64,000 bases of DNA. Origin: Hydractinia symbiolongicarpus (lineage: Eukaryota > Cnidaria > Hydrozoa > Anthoathecata > Hydractiniidae). The notes under the pieces are model-generated. The model had not been told where the DNA came from. It saw only the letters and a program-made list of their open reading frames with translations, and did not search any database. Every line of letters starts with the position of its first letter. Position 1 is the first letter of the stretch. Below, piece after piece: positions 1 through 10,735 of this stretch. Location: contig NC_079883.1 in the NCBI RefSeq assembly GCF_029227915.1, forward strand, positions 13,516,001 through 13,580,000, written 5' to 3'. The position numbers and the translations under genes are program-made.

Positions 1-142
1 TTCACACGACCACAATTTCCATTCGAGGAGTGCGTATTGCCATATTTGAACTCTTTCTATGAAAAAAACCAACATTATTACATTCCGTCAATAACATTTT
101 TCGATGTCAGTTCAACAAATTCAATGTTTTTTATCATGATAG

Positions 143-3100
143 ATTCTTCCTCTACCAAAATACACTTCAGCAGTTGTGTCAAGATATATAAAGGTAATTC
201 ATGATTTTATTGTAGCCATGATTTTTGTTAAGAAGAACAGAATGTAGAGAAAATAGAAAAAAGACTATATGGAGAAAAAAAAGTTTCTTTAACTTTGAAC
301 CCCAAGAAAACTGTCGTAAAAATTCAAATTACTTCGCTTACAGCTTTACATAAATTTTCAATATTATTTAGGCAGAAAAATGGGTGCTATTAAAATAGCA
401 TCAGAGTTTTATGGTTTTCATCTATATTTTCTTATCTAAAATGAAATTATGTTTACCGTATGGTGTTTATTTTTGTAGCCATTGAGTTCACCGTATGTGG
501 AGCTATCGGAAGCTTACAGTTCAATTGATCAAGATCAACTAAGAATGGTGGCTAATAAGCACCAAGCTGTATTTCAAAGGGTTAGTTTTTTGTAACTCAC
601 GGATGTTTGTTGTGCTGCTGTCCTTGTGAGCACCGCGAGGCTCTAGTCGGAACGTCAACGTTCATTTAATGTTGAATGTTGTTTTTTTTTGGTCATTTTT
701 AAACGTCTTTTCAACGTCAAAAGTCGATGTGGCATAAATGTTGAATAAACGTGGCGTGCTAGAAACTCGTTTTCTTGATTTTCAGAAACATGTAACTTTA
801 CGTTTTACACGTTTAAATTTACCAGCTTCCTTTTTGTTGTTTACAGGTAAAAAAAGAAAGGAAATCGGCCTTGGTGACGGTTAAACGTTGTTTCTAATAA
901 TTAAAGAATTCTTTCATGTGTTTAGGACATCAATGTTGGACTGGTTAAACAAGTCATGTCTTCTTTAACCAAAAAACGCATACAAAAACTAACAAAGGTA
1001 TTGTTTACTTGTTTGCTTGCTTGTTCGTTTGTTATTGTTTTTAATTGAGTCAATCTTGTATCTTCCTAGACTTTTTTAACGTTATCGTTGGTTGATATGG
1101 CAACACGTGTCAAACTATCTAATGCGAGAGAAGCAGAAGAATACTTGTTACAAATGGTCAGTATCTTAAACCTCAAAAGCGATGAAAAGTGTTCATTTTC
1201 ATCAAGAAAAATAACAGTAGAATATATACGGTATTGTTGTATTGGCAGCGCATTCTGTTTAACAGGGCTCAAATAGTTCAGTACGGTCAGTAAAATTAAG
1301 GAATTACCAGTAATCTTTCCAGTCAGTAAAATCAGGGAATTACCAGTGATCTCTGCAGTCGGTAAAATCAGAGAATTACCAATGATCCGTACAGTCGGTA
1401 AAATCAGAGAATTACCAGTGATCTCTGCAGTCGGTAAAATCAGAGAATTACCAATGATCCGTACAGTCGGTAAAATCAGAGAATTAACAATGATCTCTGC
1501 AGTCGGTAAAATTATCAGGGAATAATATAACCATTTTTCTAATTTATAGAAAAAACAACAGCTTCATAAAACGGTGTAGACAGCTAAATAACTGAATGTG
1601 ACATGATTGATGCCCACTGCAACGTTCACGGAACAATTCTTTCAGATATTAATTAAGTTTACTGAATTTTATAAGTAAAATATATGTTTCGACCAAGGAA
1701 TTCTGGCTAATTTTTGTTATTTTCTCGACATTCAGTCTTCACTAAATATGGCAATAGATACTATTGGAGAAATTAATTCGCTAAATTTGTAGAAATGTTT
1801 AATAATTAGCTAACAATTGATTCTTTTCTTGTGATGTGTTTAATTTCAACACATTACTCTTACTGTCCATAATGCGTGAAAATAAATTTACGCAAAAGAA
1901 TTTACATAGTGCACTTTGCCATAAATAAAAGTTGAAGTGCTGCCAAGAACACGACATTTTTGTTGTTGTTAGTTTGTATCGCCAAAATGTGAGCAGCTGG
2001 GGGGTAAATTCATTCAAATTTGATAACTTTGAAGGCGATGTGTACTTATTATTTTTTTATAAACAGATCGAAGATGGTACAATCCATGCGACGATCGATC
2101 AACCAGCCGGTATGGTTTCGTTCCACAACAATCCAGAACGATACAACACACCTGAAATGCTGGCAAAAATTGACCAAGAGGTAATTTAGAAGATTGTTCC
2201 AGAAAAAACTAAAATTCATACATAATCTTGGACAAACTTGGACAATATAAGACACGAGAAAGTTGTTTGTTGTTTGCCAAACAATTTTCTCGAGTCATTT
2301 TCTAGTTTACTAAGTTTTTTCATAGCGATTTTCTCTCTAAGGCAGCCACTTTCCTACTAGTGGAAGAAGATTCTTCACCATTTCCATTTACTTCACAAAG
2401 GACATCACCATTTTCGTTAGTAGCAGTGTCAAGATTAGTTTTTGCACGTGTTTGCATTTTCTTCTTATATTGTCCAAGTTAACTACGAACTTTTTCTTTT
2501 ATAAAAATATGCTTTATAAGAATATCAGGCTGGTATTTTAGGTTAAAAACAATAGATCTATTGTTTAAAACACAAAAGAAAAATAAGAATAATAACCAGC
2601 CTGGTTATTATTCTGGAATTTTGGTATTATTATAAATAAAGAGCGTGTGAGGTTGCTATTATCTATATTATAATGCCCGTATACGTCCGTCCGTCCGTCT
2701 GTCTGTCTGTCTGTCACGCAAAATAGTAGCTTAGCTGCGCAAGTAGCGAGACGCACGCAATGCGGTATAAAAAGGACGGGCGAACCCGTGGATTTTTCCA
2801 CGGGCTAACGACTAGTAATTTTCAAATTGCGTATGGTGCATTTGTCTATGATAGCTAATGAAGGACACGTTTTTTCTTTCTGGGTGTTTTATTGATACAT
2901 TACTGTTATTTTTACCTATTTTTTCTTTTTACTATTTTGGAAATATGGGCTCCTTGATCTTTATGACGTAATATATTTACTCAAGTCGTAAGCATTCGTC
3001 GTTTCCTCTCTAATTCCCTAATGAAGATGTGTTTACTAATATAAAAAACGTTACATTTTTACATCTCAAAAACGTAAAAAAATAAAAATGTTTCTCTCCC

Positions 3101-4102
3101 AATTTTTTTTAAAAAAATTGTTAACGCCGATTTGTTTTCTTTAGATGAAAAAATGCATCCAGTTAAATGCCCGTTTGCAGAAAATGGACCAAGAATTTCA
3201 AGAGAAACCGCAGTACATCCAAAGGGTATGTTGTTTTGTGTCCGTAAACCGATTCGAGTCTAGGAGATAGTAACATTTTTTCTTCGTGGCGGATTTCTTA
3301 CAATGTAGACCGAGATTTTTTAACATTATTGTGCAAGTTATTTTTTTATACAGTTGACCCCCGGTAACTCGAATTTTTAAGGAACCGAGGAAAACAGTTT
3401 GACTTAACAAATGATTTAGTTCAAACGTAAGCTCCCGTTAAATCAAATTTAGTCTAAAATGTGATTATAGTTCGAGTTAAAGCGATATTTGCAAGGAGTG
3501 AGGCAGCATTTCTTTGCGATGAAAAAGTCATGCAAGTCCCTTGTAAATTGAATTTTCCTTGACAGACAACATTGTCTATCTATATTACATCAGAAGTTAA
3601 TAAAAACAATAAAAAATATGACATTTACCTAGTCTTTGAATTCCTTTCGTCGAGTAAAAAGTTCGACTTACCTTAAGAGATTATTCTCGAGAGGGACGAA
3701 AAATGGACTGATTTAATGAAAGTTTAAATTATCCGAGGTTCGAGTTACGCGGAGTTTTTTATAAGAAAGTATTAACGAAAGTTCAAGGGACCCAACAAAA
3801 TGGTTGAAGATAAGGAAAGTTTGAGTAATCCGGTTTCCCAGTTCCGGGATGTAAATGTAATTGAATTATAATTTTAGAGGCTTTAAAAACACAATAATCC
3901 TTTAACTTGTGTAAGTTAAAAGATTATTGTTTTGAAATATCTAAACATCATTCAATTTTTATGTTAAAATTTTAAAAATATTTGTCCCTAACGTTTTATT
4001 TGACCTATCAAAAACCCGATTTAAGACCTTTTTTTGGTATAGGTGATGAACATGGTGCATATGGACGATCCTGGAAAGGCGGATGAAATAATGGGCTCAT
4101 GA
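143..4102 (+). CDS. COPS3: COP9 signalosome subunit 3, last seven exons (5' part outside the window)
   Basis: Subunit of the COP9 signalosome, the PCI-domain complex that removes NEDD8 from cullin-RING ligases in nucleus and cytosol. Seven exons splice in one frame: 143-193, 479-580, 926-997, 1070-1156, 2067-2180, 3145-3225, 4043-4102 (stop TGA 4100-4102). Every intron is GT-AG and phase 0. The encoded 188 residues follow animal CSN3 colinearly: LPKYTSAVVSRYIK, PLSSPYVELSEAYSS, VGLVKQVMSSLTKKRIQKL, TFLTLSLVDMATRVKLS, the winged-helix part EDGTIHATIDQPAGMVSFH, and NPERYNTPEMLAKIDQE followed by a helical tail. This is about the C-terminal 45% of a roughly 420-residue family protein and includes the end of the PCI domain. 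The 36-bp repeat array lies in the fourth intron visible here, a Helitron-like element and a pogo-type repeat in the next two. Identification rests on recalled family sequence, with a high match. Confidence 0.95.
1279..1525. repeat. 36-bp tandem repeat array inside a COPS3 intron
   Basis: About six and a half units of 36 bp, each with the core GTCGGTAAAATCAGAGAATT. Unit ends alternate between a GATCTCTGCA and a GATCCGTACA form, so the inner part reads as a 72-bp higher-order repeat. The first units are more diverged (GTCAGTAAAAT). It lies wholly within the intron 1157-2066. No spacers or associated genes are present, so this is a minisatellite and not a CRISPR array. Confidence 0.9.
2662..2815 (+). 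mobile_element. Short non-autonomous Helitron-like element
   Basis: The element starts TCTATATTATAATGCCCG, followed by a CGTC/TGTC-rich run (2685-2715), as in many animal Helitron 5' ends. It ends with a perfect hairpin, ACCCGTGG-ATTTTT-CCACGGG, then CTAACGACTAG. The terminal CTAG fits the Helitron CTRR rule. The base before the element is A (2661) and the base after is T (2816), the A^T target expected for Helitrons, which make no target-site duplication. Length is 154 bp with no coding capacity. It sits in a COPS3 intron (2181-3144). A second, truncated copy of the same 3' end lies on the minus strand at 9319. Confidence 0.75.
3352..3850. repeat. Pogo/Tigger-type MITE remnant in the last COPS3 intron
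   Basis: The left end reads TA then CAGTTGACCCCCGGTAACTC, the type of terminal repeat seen in pogo/Tigger-derived MITEs inserted at TA. Inside are several variants of a TTCGAGTTAC/GTAACTCGAA motif in both orientations. The right end is not clearly resolved and the end coordinate is approximate. Confidence 0.45.
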
Positions 4103-5543
4103 CGATGCATCTATCCAGCGATTAGCATTTTCTGGCTTGTGTATGGAGGGAGATTGGGAATATTGTCAAATAGCGAAGGAAGTTTAAAAATATACTACAT
4201 GCAATGTTGTATCACGAATTATAAGTTTAACGAGCAACTAAATCTTTATTGGGTTAAGAAAATGAATATAGGTGGCATGCTTTTTCGTTTTCTTTATCTT
4301 CAATTCTTACAACATGTGACTGCCGTGATTTCTTGAATGTAAGACGCTGTGTACGTGAAACTGTAGTTAAAGTCAGGCAAAGTAATATTCCACACCGCAA
4401 CGAAACCTTGGTACTTTATTTTTGTGATGGTCCTGTAAAAGGGCGCATTTTTTTGTGTTTGTTACTTTTAAGCATGTGTGCTGATCAAAAACCGCACCAG
4501 TTGAAATTACACTTGGGTCAATTTGACTGAAGTGAACTTTACCTTAGGCGATAAAAACTCACATAGTCCTAAAAATACACCGTTGACCTAATTTGACTCC
4601 GTCCAATATGAGTACACTTTGGTGTAAACGCAACCTCGTCCCCAGAGTCTTGTGGCCCCTGAGCCGTTATTACGGAGTGGCCGCCATCAACTTATCAACA
4701 AGGCAAAATGCTCTGGAAACGAGGTTGGTGTAAACGGTCTCTAAAATAAAGTGTGTTTTTTGTTGTTGATTACAAAGTTTATTTTTAACTAAAAGTTAAA
4801 AATCACAATTGCGATACAAGTAAAATTTCAAAAATAACTACCTGTGGTACACCATTGTTATGGAGCTTCTTATATTTTTTCGTTAATTTTAAAAACTGCG
4901 GCAGAAACTGCAGCGAACTATACCCTTATCTAGTTCCACTCCAGTTTTAGTTCTAAACCTTTCTACTACAGGTAGGAGGAAGATATTCATGCCTGCCTTT
5001 TGTAAATTATTATGGTAGAGCAGTTTTTTAATATATTAAGAAAGAAAAAAAACCCAAGAAATCTAAGACAGATCCAAAATATATTCTTTCCTCGGTAAGC
5101 TTTCCAAATACCCAGGTCGGCATGTTAGCACTAATTCTAATTTATGCGATTGTGCTTACATCGTGTAACAATAGAACTATCAACATAATTTTAAAGCATA
5201 GACTACCGTGTCATTCAAAATGGGATGATCACGCTCAATTAGTAAACTGTCCACAAGTGTAAGTTTTAAATCATTGTAGTAGTAGGTGAAATGTCAGGCT
5301 ATATTTTATTTTCTGTCGAAACATTTTTAAAAGGAAAGCGTCTTCGCATCAAAGAAAATAAATTTGCGTCTCTGATCATCTGTATAAAGTACTGTAATAT
5401 GATACTCACTTTTTGGTAATTATATCCAAAAACTACTTCGGAATTTAACAACGAAAATTACGAAAAATTGACTGCAAAGTTTCTTATGACGAATTTACCA
5501 ATTTTGCTATTTTTCAACATTGGATGATAAACTAGTGAAGCAG
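4103..5543. other. Non-coding stretch after COPS3
   Basis: COPS3 3' untranslated and intergenic sequence. An AATAAA at about 4745-4750 lies just past the 97-bp MITE and could end the COPS3 transcript, but the distance from the stop is long. The 60-65 codon open frames here have no protein-like features. I see no gene. Confidence 0.5.
4631..4727. mobile_element. 97-bp MITE with CAACCTCG ends and 9-bp target duplication
   Basis: The element begins CAACCTCGTCCCCAGAG and ends CTCTGGAAACGAGGTTG, imperfect inverted repeats. It is flanked by the perfect direct repeat GTGTAAACG (4622-4630 and 4728-4736; a G extends it to 10 bp). It lies downstream of COPS3. Relatives in the window: 21964-22031 and 40292-40370 (plus its duplicate near 53843), each with a similar 9-bp flanking repeat, and 22736-22840, 38534-38620 and 50892-50975 without a clear one. 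Confidence 0.75.
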
Positions 5544-6679
5544 GATTTTAAACTGATAGTACACTTTCTGCTAAAATACGCGAAGCTTGGCACACTTTTC
5601 CTTGATATGTCTGGTGGGACCAAAATATCAAAGTCATAGGTTGCCATGGAAGTAAGCTATAATTTACAGACCAGATTCGAAATGTGTTAAAAAACCCTTC
5701 TAAACTTACTATTCAGTTGTTAGAAAGATCCAAAAAAAGGTGATAACAGTATTTGTTAAAAGCTTGCTAAACAATAAAGTGAAGTTACTTATATGGGTCT
5801 GTATTTTACATTATTTTTTCCAATGACTAAAACTGCATATTTGAATTTTTTAAATTTTGTATTCGAATGTTTTTTTCTTAGCTAATTGTTATTGAAAGTA
5901 TTTCAAAACTTCTTAAAAAGGTCTTCTTCATGTCTTACTTATCTTTCATTCATTATTTTTTAGCGATTTCAAATGTTTGTTATTATAAGCAAATGCCCAC
6001 CGCTGTTAAACACACCATTTTGAACAATTTCGCTCTCCACCGTCATAACAAGTCAAATTCTTCATTGTTGCGTTAATTACTTATTTACAAATGTGTAGAA
6101 GAGCAGCAAACTGATTTTAAACTGATAGTACACTTTCTGCTAAAATACGCGAAGCTTGGCACACTTTTCCTTGATATGTCTGGTGGGACCAAAATATCAA
6201 AGTCATAGGTTGCCATGGAAGTAAGCTATAATTTACAGACCAGATTCGAAATGTGTTAAAAAACCCTTCTAAACTTACTATTCAGTTGTTAGAAAGATCC
6301 AAAAAAAGGTGATAACAGTATTTGTTAAAAGCTTGCTAAACAATAAAGTGAAGTTACTTATATGGGTCTGTATTTTACATTATTTTTTCCAATGACTAAA
6401 ACTGCATATTTGAATTTTTTAAATTTTGTATTCGAATGTTTTTTTCTTAGCTAATTGTTATTGAAAGTATTTCAAAACTTCTTAAAAAGGTCTTCTTCAT
6501 GTCTTACTTATCTTTCATTCATTATTTTTTAGCGATTTCAAATGTTTGTTATTATAAGCAAATGCCCACCGCTGTTAAACACACCATTTTGAACAATTTC
6601 GCTCTCCACCGTCATAACAAGTCAAATTCTTCATTGTTGCGTTAATTACTTATTTACAAATGTGTAGAAGAGCAGCAAA
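5544..6679. repeat. Perfect 567-bp tandem duplication
   Basis: Two directly repeated copies, 5544-6110 and 6113-6679, separated by CT (period 569 bp). I found no differences on line-by-line comparison. They contain no convincing reading frame. The array ends about 250 bp upstream of the start codon of the secreted Cys-rich gene at 6928. Perfect identity means a very recent duplication or an assembly artefact. Confidence 0.93.
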
Positions 6680-6927
6680 AGTTCTTTAATGCACAGCACC
6701 TCCGCAGGTGGTATTTTGAAAGTGTTTATGTTTTCAATCCACTGAAATGTACAATGCGCACTGCAGCGTACACAAAGTTAAGCATGGTTGCGCTTAACTA
6801 AGCAGCTGGTCATGCGCATTCAAAGTATGAAAATTTAATCAGATACTGCGTAATTTTTTCAGCATAATTTTGCAAAAGAATTGGAAAATATTTTTAAAAC
6901 TGAAGTACGTTTTTAAGCTTGTATATC

Positions 6928-8450
6928 ATGGATTGGAGGATAGTGGTATATTTCGCTGTAGTAGGCGTCGCATGCGCGGAGGATGCCCTGGAAATGGAAA
7001 ACGAACATGATAAAGCCGGTAGGTAGTCGTTCTGTTAAAAAAATGTGAGCCATACAGAACGTTCTTATTACAAAGACGGTTATATAAATTCTGGTATTTT
7101 TCCTGCTAATATAATGCCAACAAACACTTGGCTTTATAGCTTAGTATTGCCGTTTAAAATTAAGAGTCATTTTTACTGAGTTGATTTTATTCCGCCTCAT
7201 GTTCGTTGGAAGAAGGTCAGAAAATGTCCAAATAACATGCTTTCGCATAAGAAGACAGTAGAAGACATTAATATATCCTTTTTTCTTACAGGCCTTAATC
7301 AAGCCGATCTTCCAGTATCACAACTCTTCATGAGCAAAAAATCTGTGGCGGCTGAAGTGAGCGAGGACAAATTAAAACGGTCAAGACGTGGTTTCAGATC
7401 ATACTTTTATAATTACTTGGATGAGATTGCAATGTCGATATGCGCGTCAATTCCTGGTGAAGGCCCTGGGTTGCTGTACGCTGTGAGACGAACATGTGGA
7501 GAGAAGTCTACCTGTAAAGATATATGTTCAGATCCTAAATTAAAAAAACAAGGTGGGTCATACTTTGTGAGGATCGTATGAGGTTAAAATCTTGTGAAAC
7601 ACAGATCACGTATAATATAGTAATTATTTGATATCTGGGATGAGAAAAGTTTACTCTAAGGGAAAACTTTTTACGCAAAGAAACTTTCGCGGTAATTTAG
7701 CTTCGACTTACGCCAAGGTTTTTTCCGTAACGACGAAATAACGCGAATGTTTATACACATTAATTTAGACGTAATATCGTCACTCCAATTGATATATTGA
7801 GAGGACCTTGATGGTTTTTGATTTTCTCGGCTTTTTTGATGATAAAGATGGGTGTGAATAATGTCTTACTATCTATATCTTTTTTAATACAACAGACGTG
7901 GTAAACCTTTATAAATAATATTGTCTATTTTCGCTTCAAATTTCGATTTTTGTTGTAAATATCGTCAGCTGCAGAAAGTGTCTCCCTCAAAATGTATGAA
8001 ACCCTTGAAAGTTTATTCCCGAATTATTTCTTCAAACGCTTAAACGCGAAAGTTGATTCCCAAAATTCCGTGTTGTTTTTTGCTACCACGAAAATTTCTT
8101 TCGCGAAAAACAAAAGTAAATACATAGATGTAAGGTTTTGCCGAACAAAAACACGATTTATCTAACGTACGCCTTTATTGTGTCGTGTCGTGTCGTTTGT
8201 TTTCTTTTGTTCTTAACTGTCCAGAAAGGAAACAATTTTACTCTTTCTTCTGTTTTTAGGACCAAAAGAAGTGCAAAACTTGCAGTGGTTATGCTCTGAA
8301 TCACTACATGTGTACAAACGTCAACCATCTTTGGCTGATAATTATGAAGATTATACCGATTCGCATAAATTAGGACTGGCTATATATAGACATTACTCAT
8401 GCACAATTGGAGGTTGCGGTCCTAATTATTGTTGCTGCCGTGCGTCTTAG
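6928..8450 (+). CDS. Secreted, furin-site-containing Cys-rich protein (three exons)
   Basis: Exons 6928-7018, 7292-7552 and 8260-8450 (stop TAG 8448-8450); both introns are GT-AG and phase 1. The product is 180 residues. Residues 1-17 are a signal peptide (MDWRIVVYFAVVGVACA). An acidic/polar propeptide follows and ends in the polybasic KLKRSRR, a good furin-type site. The predicted mature part starts GFRSYFYNYL and has ten cysteines: one in SICASIP, three in TCGEKSTCKDIC, one in WLCSES and five in the C-terminal SCTIGGCGPNYCCCRAS. Ten cysteines allow five disulfides. An AATAAA lies at 8470-8475, 20 bp after the stop. I recognise no named family. The architecture (signal, propeptide, compact disulfide-rich C-terminus) suits a secreted structural, defence or venom-type component, but nothing here decides between these. 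Confidence 0.85.
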
Positions 8451-9998
8451 ATCACTCCTTTATTATGTAAATAAAAACACATTGTGTCACGTGGGTACAA
8501 ATACTGCATTTTGCTTCACAATAAATCCAGAAAACAACGCCTAGATATTAAAGCCTCTTTCCCAGGGCTTCTTGCCGCCGTTCAAGATCGTTAGAATGAG
8601 ATAAAGAGTCCTGAAACAGGACCGCTAGCTAATCCGTCAAACTTAACGAATATGGAGTATGCACTAGAAGTAGAACAAACAGAGTTTACATGTGTTAGTG
8701 TGTATTAAAATATTTTTAGCTGCTTTAGTATATGTCAGCATGATGTCAGCAAGTTTATACTTGCTATTTTTTCTTTTCTTGTGCTCTGGAAAGAATCGTT
8801 CTGTCTACGAACAAACTTCTACAGCTGTGCCACCAGCTGATTTTTTTGCTGTATAATATTGTATTGTTTTTTGTGTTTAAACATGAAATATAAAAAAAAA
8901 TTATTCTTATACTACTAGCTCGGGTGTATTTTCTATCTTCTTTATTGATGATTTCCCCCTCCCTCTCTCCCCCCAATCCACCCCTCTGGAACTTATTATG
9001 TCAATTTATTGTTGGCCAACCTGTATTGCCAGATCATCCTGAGAGCAGACTGCATGTGCTCGTCCCCAAATTTCTTTGGCCTTAGGCTGTTATTTCAAAG
9101 CGTTCGCTATTATCAAGGCAAAAAACCAGGGAACAAAGGGTTCATAATTTTTTTCGTTTAATTTCTATATCAGACCTCACTTAAACAAAATGATTTTGAT
9201 TTATTATTTAAGTGAGGTGATCCTTAACAAAATTAAGCGTATTCTATGAATTATGGATCCAGCGAGTAAGCCTGTTTAGGACTATACGGGTACCTATATA
9301 TACAGGTAATTACAGAGGCTAGTCGTTAACTCGTGGAAAGATCCACAGGGTCGCGCGTCCTTTTTATATCGCATTTTGTTTTTCCGTAACACGACGTTCT
9401 TTACGTACATTTGTAATATTTGTGCATGAGTTAGTTATCAAATTATGCTATTGGAGAGCAAGCTCTACACAGGAAACGCGTATGTATCTTCTATAGATAT
9501 TGATCGAGTAATTCAGATGTTGTACTAAAGTACATCTATTTATGGCGTCGGTAAATAATTCATTTACAATAACTCAATTGTCTTTAAAGCTATTTACATT
9601 ATTTACATAAGTCATGGACACAAAAAGAAATCAAAACGCAATGTTGCGGTGGGAATCTTGGAAAAATAACAAGAAAAATAAAAGAACTTGGAAAGGAAAT
9701 TTTCCCTGTGGTTTTAAAATGTCAGAAAATTTTAGTTGGTGCAGAAAATTAATAAACAAAGCCAATAGTATGGAAGACGCAGCAAAGAACGCAATTCCTT
9801 TAAAATATTGTATGAAAACGACTGCTACAAATACGAATAAGTTATAAAAATTATATTACAAAAACAAAATTTTTGTTTTTTTTGTACAAACGTCACATTA
9901 ACGCTATTGTATAAAAAGAAAGAGTGCGGCAAAGCGCAACATTTTCTACCAATTAAATAGAACAATTCTTGAAATCAACCAATCCGAGTTGACATCGA
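8451..9998. other. Intergenic region with repeats only
   Basis: Contains the 3' end of the Cys-rich gene, a MITE-like stretch around 9060-9130 (GTCCCCAAA ... AAAAACCAGGGAAC), a hairpin at 9174-9222 with 12-bp arms (ACCTCACTTAAA / TTTAAGTGAGGT), and the truncated Helitron end at 9319. A 77-codon open frame at 9614-9847 (+) is Lys/Asn-rich with no domain, and I do not call it a gene. Confidence 0.5.
9319..9400 (-). mobile_element. Truncated Helitron-like 3' end
   Basis: On the minus strand it reads ATATAAAAAGGACGCGCGAC, then an imperfect CTGTGGATCTTTCCACGAG hairpin, then TTAACGACTAG. This matches the last ~80 bases of the element at 2662-2815. The 5' TC end and the CGTC/TGTC run are missing. 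Confidence 0.6.
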
Positions 9999-10735
9999 TT
10001 AATTGAATGAAACACTTCTGTCTCGATCTTTTTCTCCCTTCTTGTGAGAGTTACCGTCTGAACTAGACATTGACCTTTCTGGTTTCAAAGTCATGGCCGT
10101 ATAAAATCGCTGTTGTAGATCGTGGATTTCGTCTAAAGTCATCACACTTGACGTATCTAGCAAGTTAATCCCGCTATTTGAAAGTTTCTCTCTTATCTTA
10201 TCTCCACGTTTTGTTTTCGAATCCTTCTTGTGGCGGTGATGCGCTTTTCTCTGCGCATGCGCTGGCACGTTTGCTGAATCGAACGAAACACTACGTTTAC
10301 GTGGAAAGTCTAACATGCCATCGTCATTATTGTCTTCGTTATCGTTTTTTTCCGAGTTATGTCGTCGCAACTTCGGCCTTCTATATAATCTATCGTAACT
10401 CTTCTTCCTCGCGCTTCGGTTGTGGGTGGTCACCTCGCTAAACACACCCCTGTTGTACGCTACTTCGAAGTGTTTCTCCGCTAGTGGAGAATAACCACCA
10501 TCAACGCTATCATCAGTAAGAGAATCTGTTATTGACCCCGAGCTGTCCCTAGCGTTTCCATCATACCATCGTCCTAATGATTTCATGGTACAACATTCAA
10601 CACAATGTTCATCTTCTTCATCAAATTTATCAAGAGGGAGTTCGAACAACGTGTGTTCTCGATAACAAAGCTTCTCGTATTCGTCCGGGGTGAGAACACT
10701 TCTTGCTCTTCGACGGGGTATAAAATCAGTCATAC
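9999..10735 (-). CDS. Disordered basic/serine-rich protein with two RSVSF (PP1-docking-like) motifs
   Basis: A single coding exon of 244 codons, from ATG at 10733-10731 (minus) to TAA at 10001-9999. Just upstream of the ATG the minus strand reads ATTTTTTAG|GT-ATG, a good splice acceptor, so an untranslated 5' exon probably lies further right. The N-terminus (MTDFIPRRRARSVLTPDEYE) is basic, followed by an acidic Cys-containing patch (EEDEHCVECC), a Ser/Asp-rich stretch, a Lys/Arg/His-rich middle and a predicted helix (TLDEIHDLQQRFYTAMTL). RKRSVSFD in the middle and RDRSVSFN at the extreme C-terminus both fit the RVxF consensus for protein phosphatase 1 binding, each embedded in an RxxS/RxS kinase site. 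Composition is too biased for chance. I do not recognise the family; a PP1-regulatory role is inference. Confidence 0.75.

Noticed and set aside
1-142. Open frame from the first base of the window
   Set aside because: It does not resemble the CSN3 region expected there and has no splice context; the real exon starts at 143 after an AG.
1279-1525. 36-bp direct repeats resembling a CRISPR array
   Set aside because: Repeats are contiguous without unique spacers, lie in a eukaryotic intron, and no cas genes are present.
9614-9847. 77-codon plus-strand frame
   Set aside because: Lys/Asn-rich as expected from AT-rich DNA, no domain, no splice or poly(A) support.
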